From NCBI RefSeq assembly GCF_030445035.2, contig NC_080699.1:372001-436000 (forward strand): DNA of 64,000 bases, read 5' to 3'. The notes under the pieces are model-generated. The model did not search any database and had not been told where the DNA came from. It saw only the letters and a program-made list of their open reading frames with translations. The position numbers and the translations under genes were made by a program. The DNA is from Dasypus novemcinctus (lineage: Eukaryota; Chordata; Mammalia; Cingulata; Dasypodidae). This document shows, piece by piece, positions 34,305 to 45,949 of the stretch (positions within the stretch are counted from its first letter, which is position 1; each line of letters starts with the position of its first letter).

Positions 34305-36054
34305 TTTTAAAAAATATTTTTATTGCAGATGGTATTTTAAAATAACTTAAATCTTTAGCGTGCTTTATGTTCAATAACTAAGTTTGAAAAGCAAATAAGT
34401 TTTAAAATTTTATATTTCACTTGATTCTATTGAAATTTTAATTACCTACTACTTTACTTAACCAAGTTATACATGATGTAAGTTTCAGCTAAAAAGAAAA
34501 TCCACCACAAAGATAAAGTTAACCAGTTCAAGAGTATACAGAATCATAATGCTCTCCTCATATTCGGAGTTTACAACTTTATGAATTAACTATTGTGGAT
34601 CCAAGAAAAGTTTACCATATATTTAAAAGCAAATACTTTTTTGTACTTTATAATCAAATTATGTTGGGAAGAATACGGCAAAAAACTTGGCAAAATTTGT
34701 TTTTGATAACAGGAAACAATGCAATAATGAATCCAAATAGAACATAAAACCAGTATTTAAAGTTTCTAACTTCTAAACAAACACACACATCTATCTAAAA
34801 AATGTTTTGTTACCAAATTGTACAGAATATATTTTTTCTGTAAATAAAGAGGACAAATTTCCAATATGAATTGATACCCTAAGAGCTTTTAAAAACTTGT
34901 ATAGCCAACTAACAGTTTTCTAAAACAATGCATGTTTGCAGTAAAAGATCCCTGCTAAAAACCAACTGTATTTAAATGCATCTTACAGAAGATGTTCATG
35001 ATACTAGAAATCTTTTTAAAAGTGAGTACAATAGGGCTACAATCACATTACTATTAATAAAAATTACAGAAGAGATTATTGCTTAATTTTTTCCCATAAC
35101 CACTATCAAACTTTGTTCAAATCGTGCAACCCCAACTTTCTTTTCCTCTTATAGAATTTCATTATGTTTCACATATCTCTTAAGAGATTTTAAGAAGGAA
35201 TCTTGAAGAATTCATGGTATTTAAATGTGTAGCCTCACATTATACTACCATGTCTCGCCCTTTTTGTTTTCCAAATACAGGAAAACAATATACATTTTCC
35301 TCAAAAATGAAATAAGATGTCCATATTAAAAGAATAAAGCCTACAAAAAGTCCCAGAGCTAAAAAGGTTGTTCATATTGGCAAAAGGTGAGCAACTCCTC
35401 TAAATTCCAAAACATTTAAATGAAGTCCATTTATATGTCTTGATTTCTTTTCAAAGGTATACTACATTCATCAAGGTGAAATCACAGTATTTAGTTCAGT
35501 CAAGTGCACACAAATGTTTTTATACAGTTATTACAATTAGGAGACCAAGTTGAGTGTGCCAAAGACATAGCATTCAGTTAGATTTTGCATAGTTCTCAGA
35601 AAGAAATTTAGAGAAGGGATTTCTTAGAGAACTGACCTGGTTCCTGGTTGTTCCTACAACAGGACCAGGATTCACTCCGTGTTTCACAAGCTGATCCAGA
35701 GGATCTTCGTTAGTGAGCTCTGTTACATCTCGATCATCTTTTTCTTCTAATCTGGGCTTATCAGTTTTCTTGTTGGCTTTCCTGCCAATGGGGAGGGGGC
35801 TTCGGTGGAGCTGTTGTCCCGGAGCCGAAGACGGGGGTAAGCTCAGGCTCCTCCCTGCTGAGAGGTCTGAGGTCCCTCGCAGCTGGCGCAGGCAGCGAGC
35901 AGTGGCCAGGTGTGCGCCAGGAGGTGCTGCAGGCAGAGCTGCACCTGCTCGTGTTTGCGCTGCTCCCTGGCCAGCGGCATCGTGCTGCTGGTGATCAACG
36001 CACTCCTCAGCTTCCCTCGTCAGCACCAGGGGGTCTTCCAGGCCCTCCTGGCAT
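34305..36054 (-). pseudogene. TMPO: Processed TMPO (LAP2) pseudogene
   Basis: Intronless antisense retrocopy of thymopoietin, a nuclear-lamina protein with a LEM domain that binds BAF. A degraded start is at 36052-36054 and the N-terminal coding DNA is frameshifted (GCAGCGCAAA, CTGCAGCACCTC are still visible in the proper order). From about 35790 to 35640 the frame reads GRKANKKTDKPR, then the LEM segment ELTNEDPLDQLVKHGVNPGP and VGTTR. It then jumps directly to the LAP2 C-terminus (RNPFSKFL...KSN and TGA at 35574-35576), omitting the central and transmembrane-coding part. The AT-rich tail (35573 down to about 34305) is consistent with the long 3' UTR and ends in AATAAA (34318-34323, antisense) plus a degenerate A tract. 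A 150-codon frame remains open, probably by chance. I found no clear target duplication. Confidence 0.85.
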
Positions 36055-37018
36055 CTCAGCAGGGAATCAATCCCCTTCCCCTGCAGCCTTCACACCCACT
36101 GCTCACAGGAACTCGCTCTGCAGCTGTTTCCTACTTAATCTTGACGCTGGCTTTTCATGTGATATCTATGGCAGCTATTTATCTGGCATCTTTAATTTTT
36201 CATAGTTTATAATACCCATTTGTATTCATTTTATTGAGTCTTTATTTTAATTGTGAATGGATAATTTTACCAAATGCCTTTTCAAAATCCATGTGTTTCT
36301 TCCATTTTGCACTATTAATATGGTAAATTAGACTAACATATTTCTTACTATTAAATCAGTCTCTCATTTCTATTTTTTTTTTAAATCACACTTCAGAGTG
36401 GATGTGGCTCAAGCACTTGGGAGGCCCCAGGTCCTAAACAACTACAAAATGATAGTAATAATTTCACTTTCTTATACTTCCCCTTCACCAAATAGGCCAA
36501 TTTCTATTTATTCGTTCAGTATTCATCTTTATACTTTAAGTTATATTATTAGCTTTAAATTAGACTCCTTACAGAGAGTTAAGAAATCAGAATATTCGCC
36601 TCACCTTCTTTCACTGCCAATGTTACAGCATTTCTGTAACCATAATTTTCACAGCTGATTCTGTCTTAAACCAATAGCACATTGTTTTACCGTAGTTTCT
36701 GCATTTATCTCATTTGAACTTTACCTTGTATTTTCTTCATGAAATGCTCATGAAAAATATATTCCCTGGTTTTTGCATGTATGAAATGTTAACCTATTTT
36801 AAATTTTTAAAAAATTTTAAGCCAATATTTCTTCAAATAGTTTTTGCCTCAAGTTCTCTGCACTTGCCTTGGACTCTAACTACATGAGAGTGAGGCTAGC
36901 TATCATTCCAAAGGATTCCAAGGCCCCGGACGTCGCTTTCCCAGGCTCTTTTCTCTGTGTGCTTTAGTCTAAAGATGTCCCACTGAGCCATCGTCAAGCG
37001 TCCTGATATTTCTTTTCA
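36055..37018 (-). mobile_element. Antisense L1 fragments plus short SINE remnant
   Basis: 36200-36360 (aaatgccttttcaaaatccatgtg, atggtaaattagactaacat) and 36460-36800 are reversed L1-like sequence. 36398-36440 (gagtggatgtggctcaagcacttgggaggccccaggtcc) is the head of an old DAS-related SINE. 36830-37018 is also L1-like and is cut by the LTR. 36055-36200 could be pseudogene 5' UTR or flank. Confidence 0.5.
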
Positions 37019-37023
37019 GTATC

Positions 37024-37570
37024 TGTAGCAGTTTGATATAATTGATGAATTCCAAAAAGAAATATTGGATATGCTTGCAATCTGATCTGCACCTGGGCAT
37101 GACTGAGTTATGATTAGGGCACTGAGTCCCCACCCCTTGGTGGGTGGGGTGGGTGGGGACTCACAGATAAAAGGCATGGCAGAGGACAGAGTGGGGGGCT
37201 CTTAATGTTGGAGTTTTGATGTTGAAGCCTGAAGCTGGAGCCCCGGAAAGTAAGCTTGCAGAGGAAACAGAGGCAAGCCCCAGGAAGAGAGAAACCCTGA
37301 GCTCACGAAGAAGCAACCCCTGGGAAGAGAGGAACCCTGAACCCAGCGAGAAGCAAGACCTTGGAAGGGGGGAACCCAGGAAGCCTGAACCCTCCCTCGC
37401 AGACATCGGCAGCCATCTTGCTCCAACACGTGACAATAGACTTTGGTGAGGGAAGTAACTTATGCTTTATGGCCTGGTATCTGGAAGCTCCTACCCCAAA
37501 TAAATACCCTTTATAAAAGCCAACAGATTTCTGGTATTTTGCATCAGCACCCCTTTGGCTGACTAATACA
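37024..37570 (+). mobile_element. Solo LTR (family A), sense
   Basis: Runs from tgtagcagtttgatata to gctgactaataca (TG...CA), with 5-bp duplication gtatc at 37019-37023 and 37571-37575. AATAAA within ccaaataaataccc (about 37498-37503) lies 70 bp from the right end, giving a + direction. It is the mirror-image relative of 21967-22507. Internal purine-rich imperfect repeats (ggaagagagaaaccctgag / ggaagagaggaaccctgaa, 37275-37345) keep several short frames open. Confidence 0.92.
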
Positions 37571-37575
37571 GTATC

Positions 37576-39240
37576 CAATGTCCAGTAAAACTCATCCAGT
37601 GAATTTTCGATTTTGAATCCCCTAATTTTGGTTCTAGAATTTCCATTTGTTCTCTTTTGATAGTTTTCACAATTATAAAACTCTGTGCTAGGTAGAATGG
37701 CCTCCAAAGTCTCCACAGGTGAACCTGTGGATATGTTAGATTACATGGAAAAAAGAATTAAGAGGTCAACAGCACTAAGGCTGCTATTCAGCTGATGTTG
37801 TATCATCTGTGCATCCTTGGACTAACACTTCCTTGGTTGTGTTCCACTAGTATTTTTAAAAATGTGTTCAATTCAGTTGTCTGGTATTTTATTTTGGATT
37901 TTTGCAACTAAGTGATATGGGCCTATTATATTTTATTTAAACTAACCATTACAAGTTTTGGATTCAGAATTATATCAGCAAAATACAATGAGTTTGGAAG
38001 TTTCTCTACTTCTTGTTTATAGAATAAGTTGTTTAAAATAGGCACTATTTGTTTGTGGGAAAACTGTTTGAATTCACCTGTAAAACCATCTGAGCCTGGG
38101 GCTTAACTAGGGAAGTTGTTCTTCACTCAATGATTAATCTACCCAAGTCTCCATTTCTTTGTGTGTGTACCTAGTTTGGCAATTATATTTTCCAGAATTG
38201 TTTCCATCTTACGTAGTTTTCCAATTGTAATAACATAAGAAAACATAAACTAATTTTAAAAGTATATTCTTTTTATTTTGTATTTGTTTATATGCATCTT
38301 CCCTTTTTTTGTTTTGCAAGAGAGGTTTACTAGTCTTTCAGAAAATGATATTAAGACTATCACCAAAACTTAGTAGTGGTTGCAATCTTGTTGCATTGTC
38401 TAGTGCATAAGAAAGTATAGTCACTTGATGAGTATTAGTGGAATGAATGATTTTTAGGAATGTTACTGAAGCAAACATTCTCAGGCTAATATAAACTTTG
38501 AGATACACACGAATAAACAAAGGAATGCAAATTATGTAAAAGATAAAGCATCCATATACATAAGAAGAGCAGAGCAAAACTCACCATCAATTTCATGATG
38601 TATTTTACTGACACTGTTGGGGAAAATAAAATATTTCAATTATTTTTAAATGTTATTTTTTTAAAACTAAAAAAAATATTTAAGGCTTTATTAAATTCAT
38701 TCCTACCTTTACCTTCTTATAATCTGAGTTTAATCTATTTTCTAGCTTCTTAAATTGAACTTGTAGTTCATTTATTTTCAATTCTTGTTTCATAATTAAA
38801 TACTATTTTAGATATGTCCCACAAATTTAGGCAGGTAATCCTTTCACTTTCATTCAGTTCTAAGTATTTTGTAATTTTCCTTATGATTTCCTCTTTCACC
38901 CAAGTTTATTTACTGACTTGTTTTAGTTTCCAGATTTACAAGATTTTAAAAAGCTATACTTGACATTTTTTCTAATTTTATTGAATCATGGTATGATGTT
39001 GGAATTTAAGGCTTTCTTTATAGTTTATTATATGGATCTTCATTAATATTTCATGTGTGCTCTTAAAAAATGTGTTTTCTTGGGAGTGGATATGGTTTAA
39101 GCTGTTAAGTACCTGCCTCCCACACAGGAGGTCCCAGGTTCCATCCCCAGGCCCCAGCACCTCAAAAAAAAAAAAAAGTGTATTCTCCATTGAGTGATAA
39201 GATCTACCTTTATCTGTTAGACCAAGCTTACTGAATTTTG
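37576..39240 (-). mobile_element. Antisense L1 fragments
   Basis: Reversed ORF2 motifs in order: tgcatccttggactaacacttccttgg, ctacttcttgtttatagaataagttg, acctgtaaaaccatctgagcctgggg, then ttctaagtattttgtaattttccttatgatttcctctttcacccaag. Between 38270 and 38600 the sequence is less clear. Non-coding. Confidence 0.7.
39085..39177 (+). mobile_element. Short DAS-related SINE head
   Basis: gggagtggatatggtttaagctgttaagtacctgcctcccacacaggaggtcccaggttcc followed by ccccagcacctc and a 14-A tail. It lies inside antisense L1. Imperfect flanks tgtgttttctt / tgtattctcc may be the duplication. Confidence 0.65.
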
Positions 39241-39925
39241 TTATTCAAATCTTTTACATCTTTGCTCTTTCCAGCTGTCTAATGTATCCATTTCTGAAAA
39301 GTCTGCCTTAAGATCTCCAACTAAAATTGTTGACCTATTTCTTCTCATAGTTCTATCCATAGTCAGTTGCTTTACACATTTTGAGGTTATAGTGCTAGCA
39401 ACATACATATCCATGATGTCTTTTGCTTCTGTTGTTGTCAGCGGCACAGCAATGACAGTGGTTTCTCTTCCTGATTCCAACCTGGAATTTACTCTTTTGG
39501 AATTTACTCTTCAAGAAACGAGGGCGAGATAATGAAGCCAGCAGCCCCAGCTCCTACTGCAGAAACCCCTAATAAATCACTTGGTTCTGCTTGAAGCCAC
39601 TGAATAACCCGGAGTAACTTGTGAGCCCAGGGCTCCCACCTGAGAGTCCTCTCCCTATTGGTACAGCTCCGCCCAGCCCTGCCAGGAAGTGGCTCACATC
39701 TAAGTTAACTTCTGATAACCCACTTCCTGCCTGCCTTCAAGCCTGCTGAGCAATTAACTGTCTTCTGAAAATCCAGTTCAAATCCATAGGCCTCCTGATG
39801 GACAACAGAGAGGAAAACAAACAGCGGGTAACAGCACAAGCACCCGAGGACCAAGGCAGCTCAGGTGGGTCGGTGCACGGCCAGCTGCTGGCCTTGACTT
39901 CTCAGGGTTGGAGCACGTGGGGGGG
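39241..39925. other. L1-like remnant then unique DNA
   Basis: 39241-39420 continues antisense L1-like sequence (cttttacatctttgctctttccagctgtct, gttgacctatttcttctcatagttc). 39425-39460 (cttctgttgttgtcagcggcacag) is a scrap of DAS-SINE body. The rest is unremarkable. Confidence 0.45.
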
Positions 39926-39929
39926 GACG

Positions 39930-40125
39930 GCCACTCACTGAGCACATACAATGCAGACAGGGTTATGCCCTTTTCATATTCCAAATTATCCTCCCAACTT
40001 CCCCTCCGTAGTAAAGTTAACCTTACTTGATAATGTGGGGCCCTGCAGCTCAGAGGTTACATTACTTGACTAAGGTCATTTGACTAGTAAGTGACCAAGT
40101 TAGAATTCAGACAGGCCTTTGCCTA
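39930..40125 (+). repeat. MIR SINE
   Basis: cactgagcacatacaatgcagacag, attatcctcccaacttcccc, gcagctcagaggttacattacttgactaaggtcatttgactagtaagtg follows the MIR consensus order in sense orientation. Confidence 0.7.
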
Positions 40126-40249
40126 AACCTCACGCTCTTCTCACAGCACGATACCCAAAATCTCCTGAGCAAGAATATCAAAACGCAGGAGCCATGGGCT
40201 CTAAGCCCATCAGTCAGAAGCAGAGTGGGCATCACTATCCCCAAATCCT

Positions 40250-40690
40250 CAAGACTGAGGAATGAATAAATGTAAGGGGGGAATGCAACTATGGACTAAA
40301 ATACTTATTTTAGTAAGGGAAGAACCTGTAATACTGACATAAAGTAGTGGTCACCAGAAGTTCTGAGGGATGGGAGAGGGAAGAATAGGTGGAACACGGG
40401 GCATTTTAGGGCACTGGAATTGTCCTGCAAGATATTGCAATGATGGCTACAGGCCGTTATACATTTTGTCAAAAACCTATAAAATGTACAGGGCAAAGTG
40501 TAAACATAGTGTAAGTCATAGATAATGGTTAGTAGTAATACTTCGATATGTGTTCATTAATTGTAACAAATGTACCACACTAATGAAAGATGTTAATAGG
40601 GGAAAATGGGAGGGGAGGGAGTAGGGTATATGGAATCCCCTGTATTTTCCATATAACTATAGTAATCTAAAGCTTTAAAAATAAATAAAT
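40250..40690 (+). mobile_element. L1 3' UTR fragment, sense
   Basis: tgcaactatggactaaaatac, cttcgatatgtgttcattaattgtaacaaatgtaccacactaatgaaagatgttaatag and the G-rich ggaaaatgggaggggagggag, ending aaaaataaataaa, match the xenarthran L1 3' UTR pattern seen elsewhere in this window (for example 22960-23060 and 62640-62760). Confidence 0.75.
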
Positions 40691-41624
40691 GCAGGGAGCC
40701 CACGGAACCAATATTTCTCTCTGATGGCTGCTGGGTGACAGGCCTCAGCTCAGAGGTGAGCAGTGTTTTAGACCCCCAGCAGGTGAGGCTGAGCTACAGC
40801 CTGGTTGCCCAGCGGTGGGGTCCACTGTCACTGTTTGCACATTGGGCAGTGTCCCTAAGCTTTCCCAGACCAGCAAGCACAGGGGCGAAAACAGAACCAG
40901 TGTCTGCATCTGTTAGCATCAGGTAAACCTCTTTCTGGGCACCGGTGTGCCCGTGTCGCTCTGGTGCCCCAGAGCTGCCAGCCCTAGCACGTGCTGGGAG
41001 GGGCTGCAGGCAGCAGGGGTCCTTCCTCCCCACAGCTGCTTGTCTTCTGACTGCCCCTGCAGGAGGCCCCAGACCCCCAGAACGGCCTGTGCCACTGTGA
41101 ACGAGTCGTGTAGCCAGATTAGAAGGATGCTTTGTCTGCACAAGTCACTCAGTGCTCAGCAGCAACAGGCAGACACGCGCAAACAGTAAAGAATCTTACC
41201 TCACAAAGGGGAGAAACAGTAAGAGCCACCAGAGGCCAGGGGCTGCTCCATTAGGAGCCCTCCAGGGCAGCCCATGTGCCTCTAAACCTCAGCTGGACCC
41301 TTCCAGCCAAGGGCCCTGCAAGGGCTGCCACCGCCAGGACCACTGCGGCTGTTTGCAGATGCAGCCTTTAAGTAGGAGTAACTGATGCAAAAAGCACTCG
41401 TGTTTTTATTTCAATTGGAACTCTTATTTCACTAAAACAAACCATTTCTGCTCCTCTCCAGAGTCTCTCAATCTTGAAGTGATCCAGACAAAAAGCACAG
41501 TTTTACTGGACGTGATTAACATCACAGCATGGAGTACAGGAGGAAGCGGAGGTCTCCAGGGAGACGTGAGGTGGGGCCACCCCGGGAGAAAGGGGGGGCC
41601 ACTGGGGCAAAACAAGCGCTGTCC
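40691..41624. other. DNA downstream of SMCO4, no gene recognised
   Basis: Moderately GC-rich. Short frames overlap on both strands and lack recognisable similarity. A second antisense AATAAA (41405-41410) could serve a longer SMCO4 3' UTR. Confidence 0.4.
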
Positions 41625-41644
41625 AGTGTAAGGCTACGATCTCC

Positions 41645-41650
41645 TTTATT
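41645..41650 (-). terminator. SMCO4: Candidate SMCO4 polyadenylation signal
   Basis: TTTATT on +, i.e. AATAAA on -, about 220 bases after the SMCO4 stop. Confidence 0.55.
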
Positions 41651-41871
41651 CCAAAAATAAATACTTCACTTTCCAGCCGACATATCTCAAATCACATCAA
41701 GCACAGACAAGACACAGCGCCCCTGGGAACCGCGGACGTGTTAGTCTGGGATGCGCGCGCCCCCCGCGGGCTGAGTCTGAAGGCACAAGAGGACCGTCCC
41801 GGGCGCAGCGCGCCCACCCCACTCGGGAGGCAGAGCCGCTCCAGCCGAGGCGGCAGGGGCCGGGCCTGCGC

Positions 41872-42048
41872 TCACTCGGCCGGGGGGCGCGTGGCCACGT
41901 ACACGATCAGCACGATGAGCAGCACGAGCGCGGCCAGCGTGGGCAGCACCACCGTGGCCACCTGCCGCCGCGCCTCCTGCATGGCCTGCTTGCGCTCCTT
42001 CTTGTCCCGGGACGTCTCCTTCCTGGGCTTGCCCTTGAGCTGCCGCAT
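41872..42048 (-). CDS. SMCO4: SMCO4, complete CDS in one exon
   Basis: Single-pass membrane and coiled-coil domain protein 4 (C11orf75). ATG at 42046-42048, TGA at 41872-41874, 58 residues; human is 59. The basic N-terminal half (MRQLKGKPRKETSRDKKERK, then QAMQEARRQ) is the predicted coiled-coil region. It is followed by one hydrophobic segment of about 21 residues (VATVVLPTLAALVLLIVLIVYV) and the short tail ATRPPAE. Human ends ATRPTITE, so the tail differs and is one residue shorter. Upstream acceptor ctccccgcag|GGG lies at 42092-42093, leaving a 43-base 5' UTR part in this exon; the first exon(s) lie further right, probably outside the window. Codons are extremely GC-rich. Function is unknown; tail-to-tail with DEUP1 as in human. 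Longer frames overlapping on both strands are shadows. Confidence 0.96.
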   Translation of the reverse strand: MRQLKGKPRKETSRDKKERKQAMQEARRQVATVVLPTLAALVLLIVLIVYVATRPPAE

Positions 42049-42091
42049 CCTTCCGCCGGGAGCCGGCGAGCGCCTGGAGGCTCAGGGACCC
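42049..42091 (-). other. SMCO4: SMCO4 5' UTR portion of the coding exon
   Basis: 43 bases between the splice acceptor (minus strand tgttctccccgcag) and the ATG. The context ggaagg-ATG-C is a moderate start context. Confidence 0.75.
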
Positions 42092-42093
42092 CT

Positions 42094-45000
42094 GCGGGGA
42101 GAACAGATGGCGGAGGATGAAGGGTGGGCAGAGGAGGCGCTGCGGGGCGGGGACGCACCCGCCCTGGCTGGCGGGCTCGGGAGCTGCCCCGGTGCTCCGC
42201 AGGCCCCGCAGGAGCTCCCGCCGGTGCCACCCGCTCACCTAAGCGGCCCCTCTCGAGGGCGCGGCCTCCCTCCGGCCGCTCCCTGGCGCCTCCCGGTCCC
42301 CCAGCCGGCAGGGCCCTCCCCGCATCCTCCGGCCTCCGCGGGCCCCACGCACCGCGCGGGCCCCTGCGCTGCGCCAGGCGCTGGGGAGGCACACGGCGCG
42401 CTCTGCCCTCAGCTCGAAGCCAAGGGCCCTGCGGCAGTGACGACGGGGCTGGCCATGCCTGCTGGGGCCAGTGTCCCGCCAGCCAGGGCTGTGCCCCCGG
42501 GCACCCGGCCTTCCCGGGGCAAGAGCGGCTCGGGGGCCGCTGGGGCGCAGGACGCGGCCCCCAGCCAGGAAAGCCTCGTGTCCTGACGCACGCACCCAGA
42601 TTCCGACCCCGACGGCCAGAGCCTCTCGGGGTCACTCGGGTGGGTTCATGGCTGTGGACACCGCAGGCCGGGGACCTGGGGACAGTCAGGGGCCAGGCCC
42701 GCTTAGACGTGCCCACAATGCGCCTTCAGGCCGACGGCCTCGGGCCCCCTCCCGCCCCGCTCTCCTTTTCCAGTCTCCCAAGTGCTCCTAAGGTTGCCTC
42801 GCTGGTGGGGGCTCCCCGGCCTCAACGCCACCCCTGGACCCCGAGAGCGAGCTCTGCCGGATTCCAGAAGGAAGCCCCAGGCCTGCATGGCCAGCCCTGC
42901 CTGTGGAGGAGCGCCCCCGCCCGCCAGCTGCGCTGCGCAGACCGGCCTCATGAGCCGCGTCAGAGCCGGGGAAGCCCAGGGGCAGCAGGACCTGCCGGTC
43001 ACCAGCCCGCGCCCAGGCTGCGAACCACAGAGCGTCCCCGGCGGGCGTCGCCGAGGTTCAGAGACCGGGAGGGCGGCCCCGGCTGGGCCTGCCCTGCTCC
43101 GGCTGCCCCCGCCGCCTCCCCCACGCGCAGGTGCCACCCCCCAAAGCTCCAGGCTCCTTGAGGACCCGTCCGTGGCATCTGGGGTCAGCGGAGCTTCCTG
43201 GAGAAAAGCCCAGGGGGCCAGGGAGGGTCTGCCGTCAGGATTCGAGGGACGGTGTGAGCTCCTGGCCCTTCCTGCCCCACCCCCCGGGGGTGGGCTAGAG
43301 CACCGCCCCCTGCGCCCCCAGGGCCAGAGCTCCAGGGAGGGCCCGAGGAGAGCACGATGAGAGCACGATGACAGTGGAGGAACCGGCCTGGAGGGGCAGG
43401 GCCAGGGGGTGAGCGGGCAGCAGAGGCCTTGTCTTAAGATGCTCCGGGCCCAGGAGTTCAACTCGGGAGGAGCAGATCCTGGGGTCCTACATGAGCAGGG
43501 AGGGAGGCGGGCACGGGGGACAGAGAGGACTCCGGGTAAAAACCGATGGGACTATCGAAGCATGAGACATGAAGAGAGAGCAAGGGCCGTGGGCGCTGTC
43601 TTCAGAAGAGGACCTCGGCCCAGGCGGGCGAGAACACAAGGCCAGGTGGACGGAGAAGGGCGGTCAGCAAAGCAGGAGGGGGAGGGTGGAGAGCAGACCA
43701 GCCGATCGAGCCGCGCCTCCAAGGGGAGCAGTTCTGCTGGACACCCCTGGACAGACGCCGTCTGCTGCGGGAAGGCCAGCTCTGCGCACAGCCAGCTGTG
43801 GGGAGACCAGCGGGAGAAGAGGGGGGCCCTGGCACATGAAAATGGAGGGACCTTCCGCAGGGACAAAACGAGACCCAAATGGACGGGTTCAAGGCCTGGG
43901 GAGGCAGGAGGGCAGGCACAGAAGAGGGGCCGCCTCGGGAGGGCAGGAGACGGCCTGGCTCGGGCAGAAGCGCTGGGCAGGGGAGTGGGCTCCCGGGCTC
44001 GGCGCCCGCCCCCACACACCACACCCCAAGGCTGCACCTGCCCAGGGGAGGCGGCAGCGAGGTGCCTCAGCCTCCCGTCAAGGCAGGGCTGAGAAACACC
44101 AGCGCACCTGTGGGCGGGGGCCACGGAGCAGGGGAGCATGGAGGAAGCTGGGAGACGAGAGGTGTGCCCTGGGTGGGCTTGAGCTGCTCTTGCATCTGTG
44201 CCACTGCAGCCACCTGAACCTGAGCTGGACCTTACTCCAGGGCCACAGCATCGGGGAGGGCCGAGCCAAGGCCAAGCCCACCCCTGCCCGCAGTCCACGC
44301 GCCCCCCAGGCCCGGTCCTGTGTTCGCACCGGCCCCTCCGAGAGATGTCGGAGGTCACGCATATGCTCAGCCGGCTCCTTCCCAGCAAGCAGGTGGCAGC
44401 AGGTCCCACGGGATAGGGGGCCTGCCTCGAGCCCCCACCAAGGCAACAGAAGACGTCACAAACGTCAGGTTCCAGTTCTAAGGAAGCCCCGTTGTGCCCC
44501 ACCCCACCAACTGGCCATGGCAACTGGTCAGTGCTGGAACAGTCCAGCTGGCCCCAGCATGTGAGGAGCGGGAAGCGAGGGCCTGGGTGCCAGCTGCTCC
44601 TGACAGTGGCAGGTGCTTAAATGTATTTATACTTATCCACATATATGTACTTTTTCCAATTTGGAGAGCATGATGTACAGTGTTTAGGGAAGCGCCATGG
44701 GCAGTGAAAACAACAGGTTGGCACGTCCGCCCCATCGGCCCGGCTGTGCAGGCTCGGGCGAGAACTTCACCACTCATTCCTTCCTCTACAAAGGGACACC
44801 AGCACCGGCTTTACAGAGACACTGGAGAAGTAGAGACGTGTGGTCTAGAGTGCCTGGTACCTACAGGCCCGAGCTCGGTGAACCAGGGTCACGCGCCATC
44901 CAGGGACACTAGGGAATCCACTCGTTCCTCGGCACCGTGGAACCCGTGGTCAGTGGACTCACGGGGCTCCCCTTCTCTGCCCTCTGCGGACAGCTCACTA

Positions 45001-45600
45001 CCGAGGAGGACCGGTATGAAGCTGGGCCCGAGGACAAGCATCAGACCTTGAGAATAACTCCTGAGCCACAGCGGGGTGCGCTGATGGTAAGCCTGCTACC
45101 CTTACATTAATAAATGCTCGTTTCATTCTCACCAGGTCCTGCGTATTGCCCCATTTTACATTAAGAAGCAGACTGAGCAAAGTATGGCGACGGCCACGAT
45201 CAGGCTTGCTGGGGGCTGGCCCAGCTCGAAGCCGCGTAAGCTCCATGAGCGAAAACAGCCGCCGGAGACATGAACTTAGCCTACTCCAAGGCGGGTCCCC
45301 TCCCCTGCAGGACCCCACAGTGCCCCCCACACAGGACCAGCAGGAGCCGACAGCCTTGTCCTGGCTCAAAGGTGTGCTCCTTCCAGGTGCTCGCTGCAAG
45401 GCACGTGGGTCAGCGGTCCCCCGGTCCCACCCACTGAGCTGAGGGCTCAGGGAGCGTGAGGGGGCAGGGGCGCTTGAGCTCATTTAGAGACGACCACCAA
45501 GGGCCAGGCTGCCCGAAGGCCCGAGCAGAAACGCCACTCAGCCCTCCACCCCTGCCCTGGCCAGGGCAGCAGCAGTGCGGGAGCCAGGGATGCCAGACAC
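42094..45600 (-). other. SMCO4: SMCO4 intron, GC-rich part
   Basis: Very GC-rich with many CpGs from about 41700 to 44400, flanking the SMCO4 coding exon. It holds numerous long overlapping frames on both strands (for example 42124-43161 +, 43552-44523 -) with low-complexity Ala/Pro/Arg/Gly composition and no recognisable domain. 45115-45190 (cattttacattaagaagcagactgag) is MIR-like. I see no further exon with confidence. Confidence 0.55.
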
Positions 45601-45928
45601 TGGAACGGTGCCCGACAACAGCCTGGCTGCAGAGGCTGCCACAGGTGCTGGAGCTGTGTGTGACGATGACCTGACGGGGAGCCACTACAGAGAGTGCCAC
45701 AGGCGCCGGAGCTGTGTGGGACAACGACCTGACGGGGAGACACTGCAAAGGGAGCCACAGGTGCTGGAGCTGTGCCCGACAACGACCAGATGGGGAGATG
45801 CTGCAGAGGATCCCACAGGCGCCAGAGCTGTGCCCACGACACTGGACGGGGAGTGACTGCAGAGGGAGCCACAGGTGCCGGAGCTGTGCCCGACAACGAC
45901 CTGACGGGGAGACGCTGCAGAGGGTGCC
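45601..45928. repeat. 58-bp minisatellite, about 5.5 units
   Basis: Unit gccacaggtgctggagctgtg...gacaacgacctgacggggag...ctgcagagg, 58 bp; full units start at about 45637, 45695, 45753, 45811 and 45867. Copies differ by 10-20%, so it is older than the 51-bp array. Because 58 is not a multiple of three, the three overlapping + frames here are translations of the same repeat. It abuts an L1 that begins at about 45950. Confidence 0.9.
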
Positions 45929-45949
45929 ACTCATACCCACTGCACAGAG

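Noticed and set aside
35713..36212. + strand frames (93-100 codons) over the TMPO retrocopy
   Set aside because: They are antisense shadows of the GC-rich 5' part of the pseudogene.
42124..44564. Long frames around SMCO4 as additional genes
   Set aside because: Same GC-rich artefact; several overlap the real SMCO4 exon on the opposite strand or in other frames.
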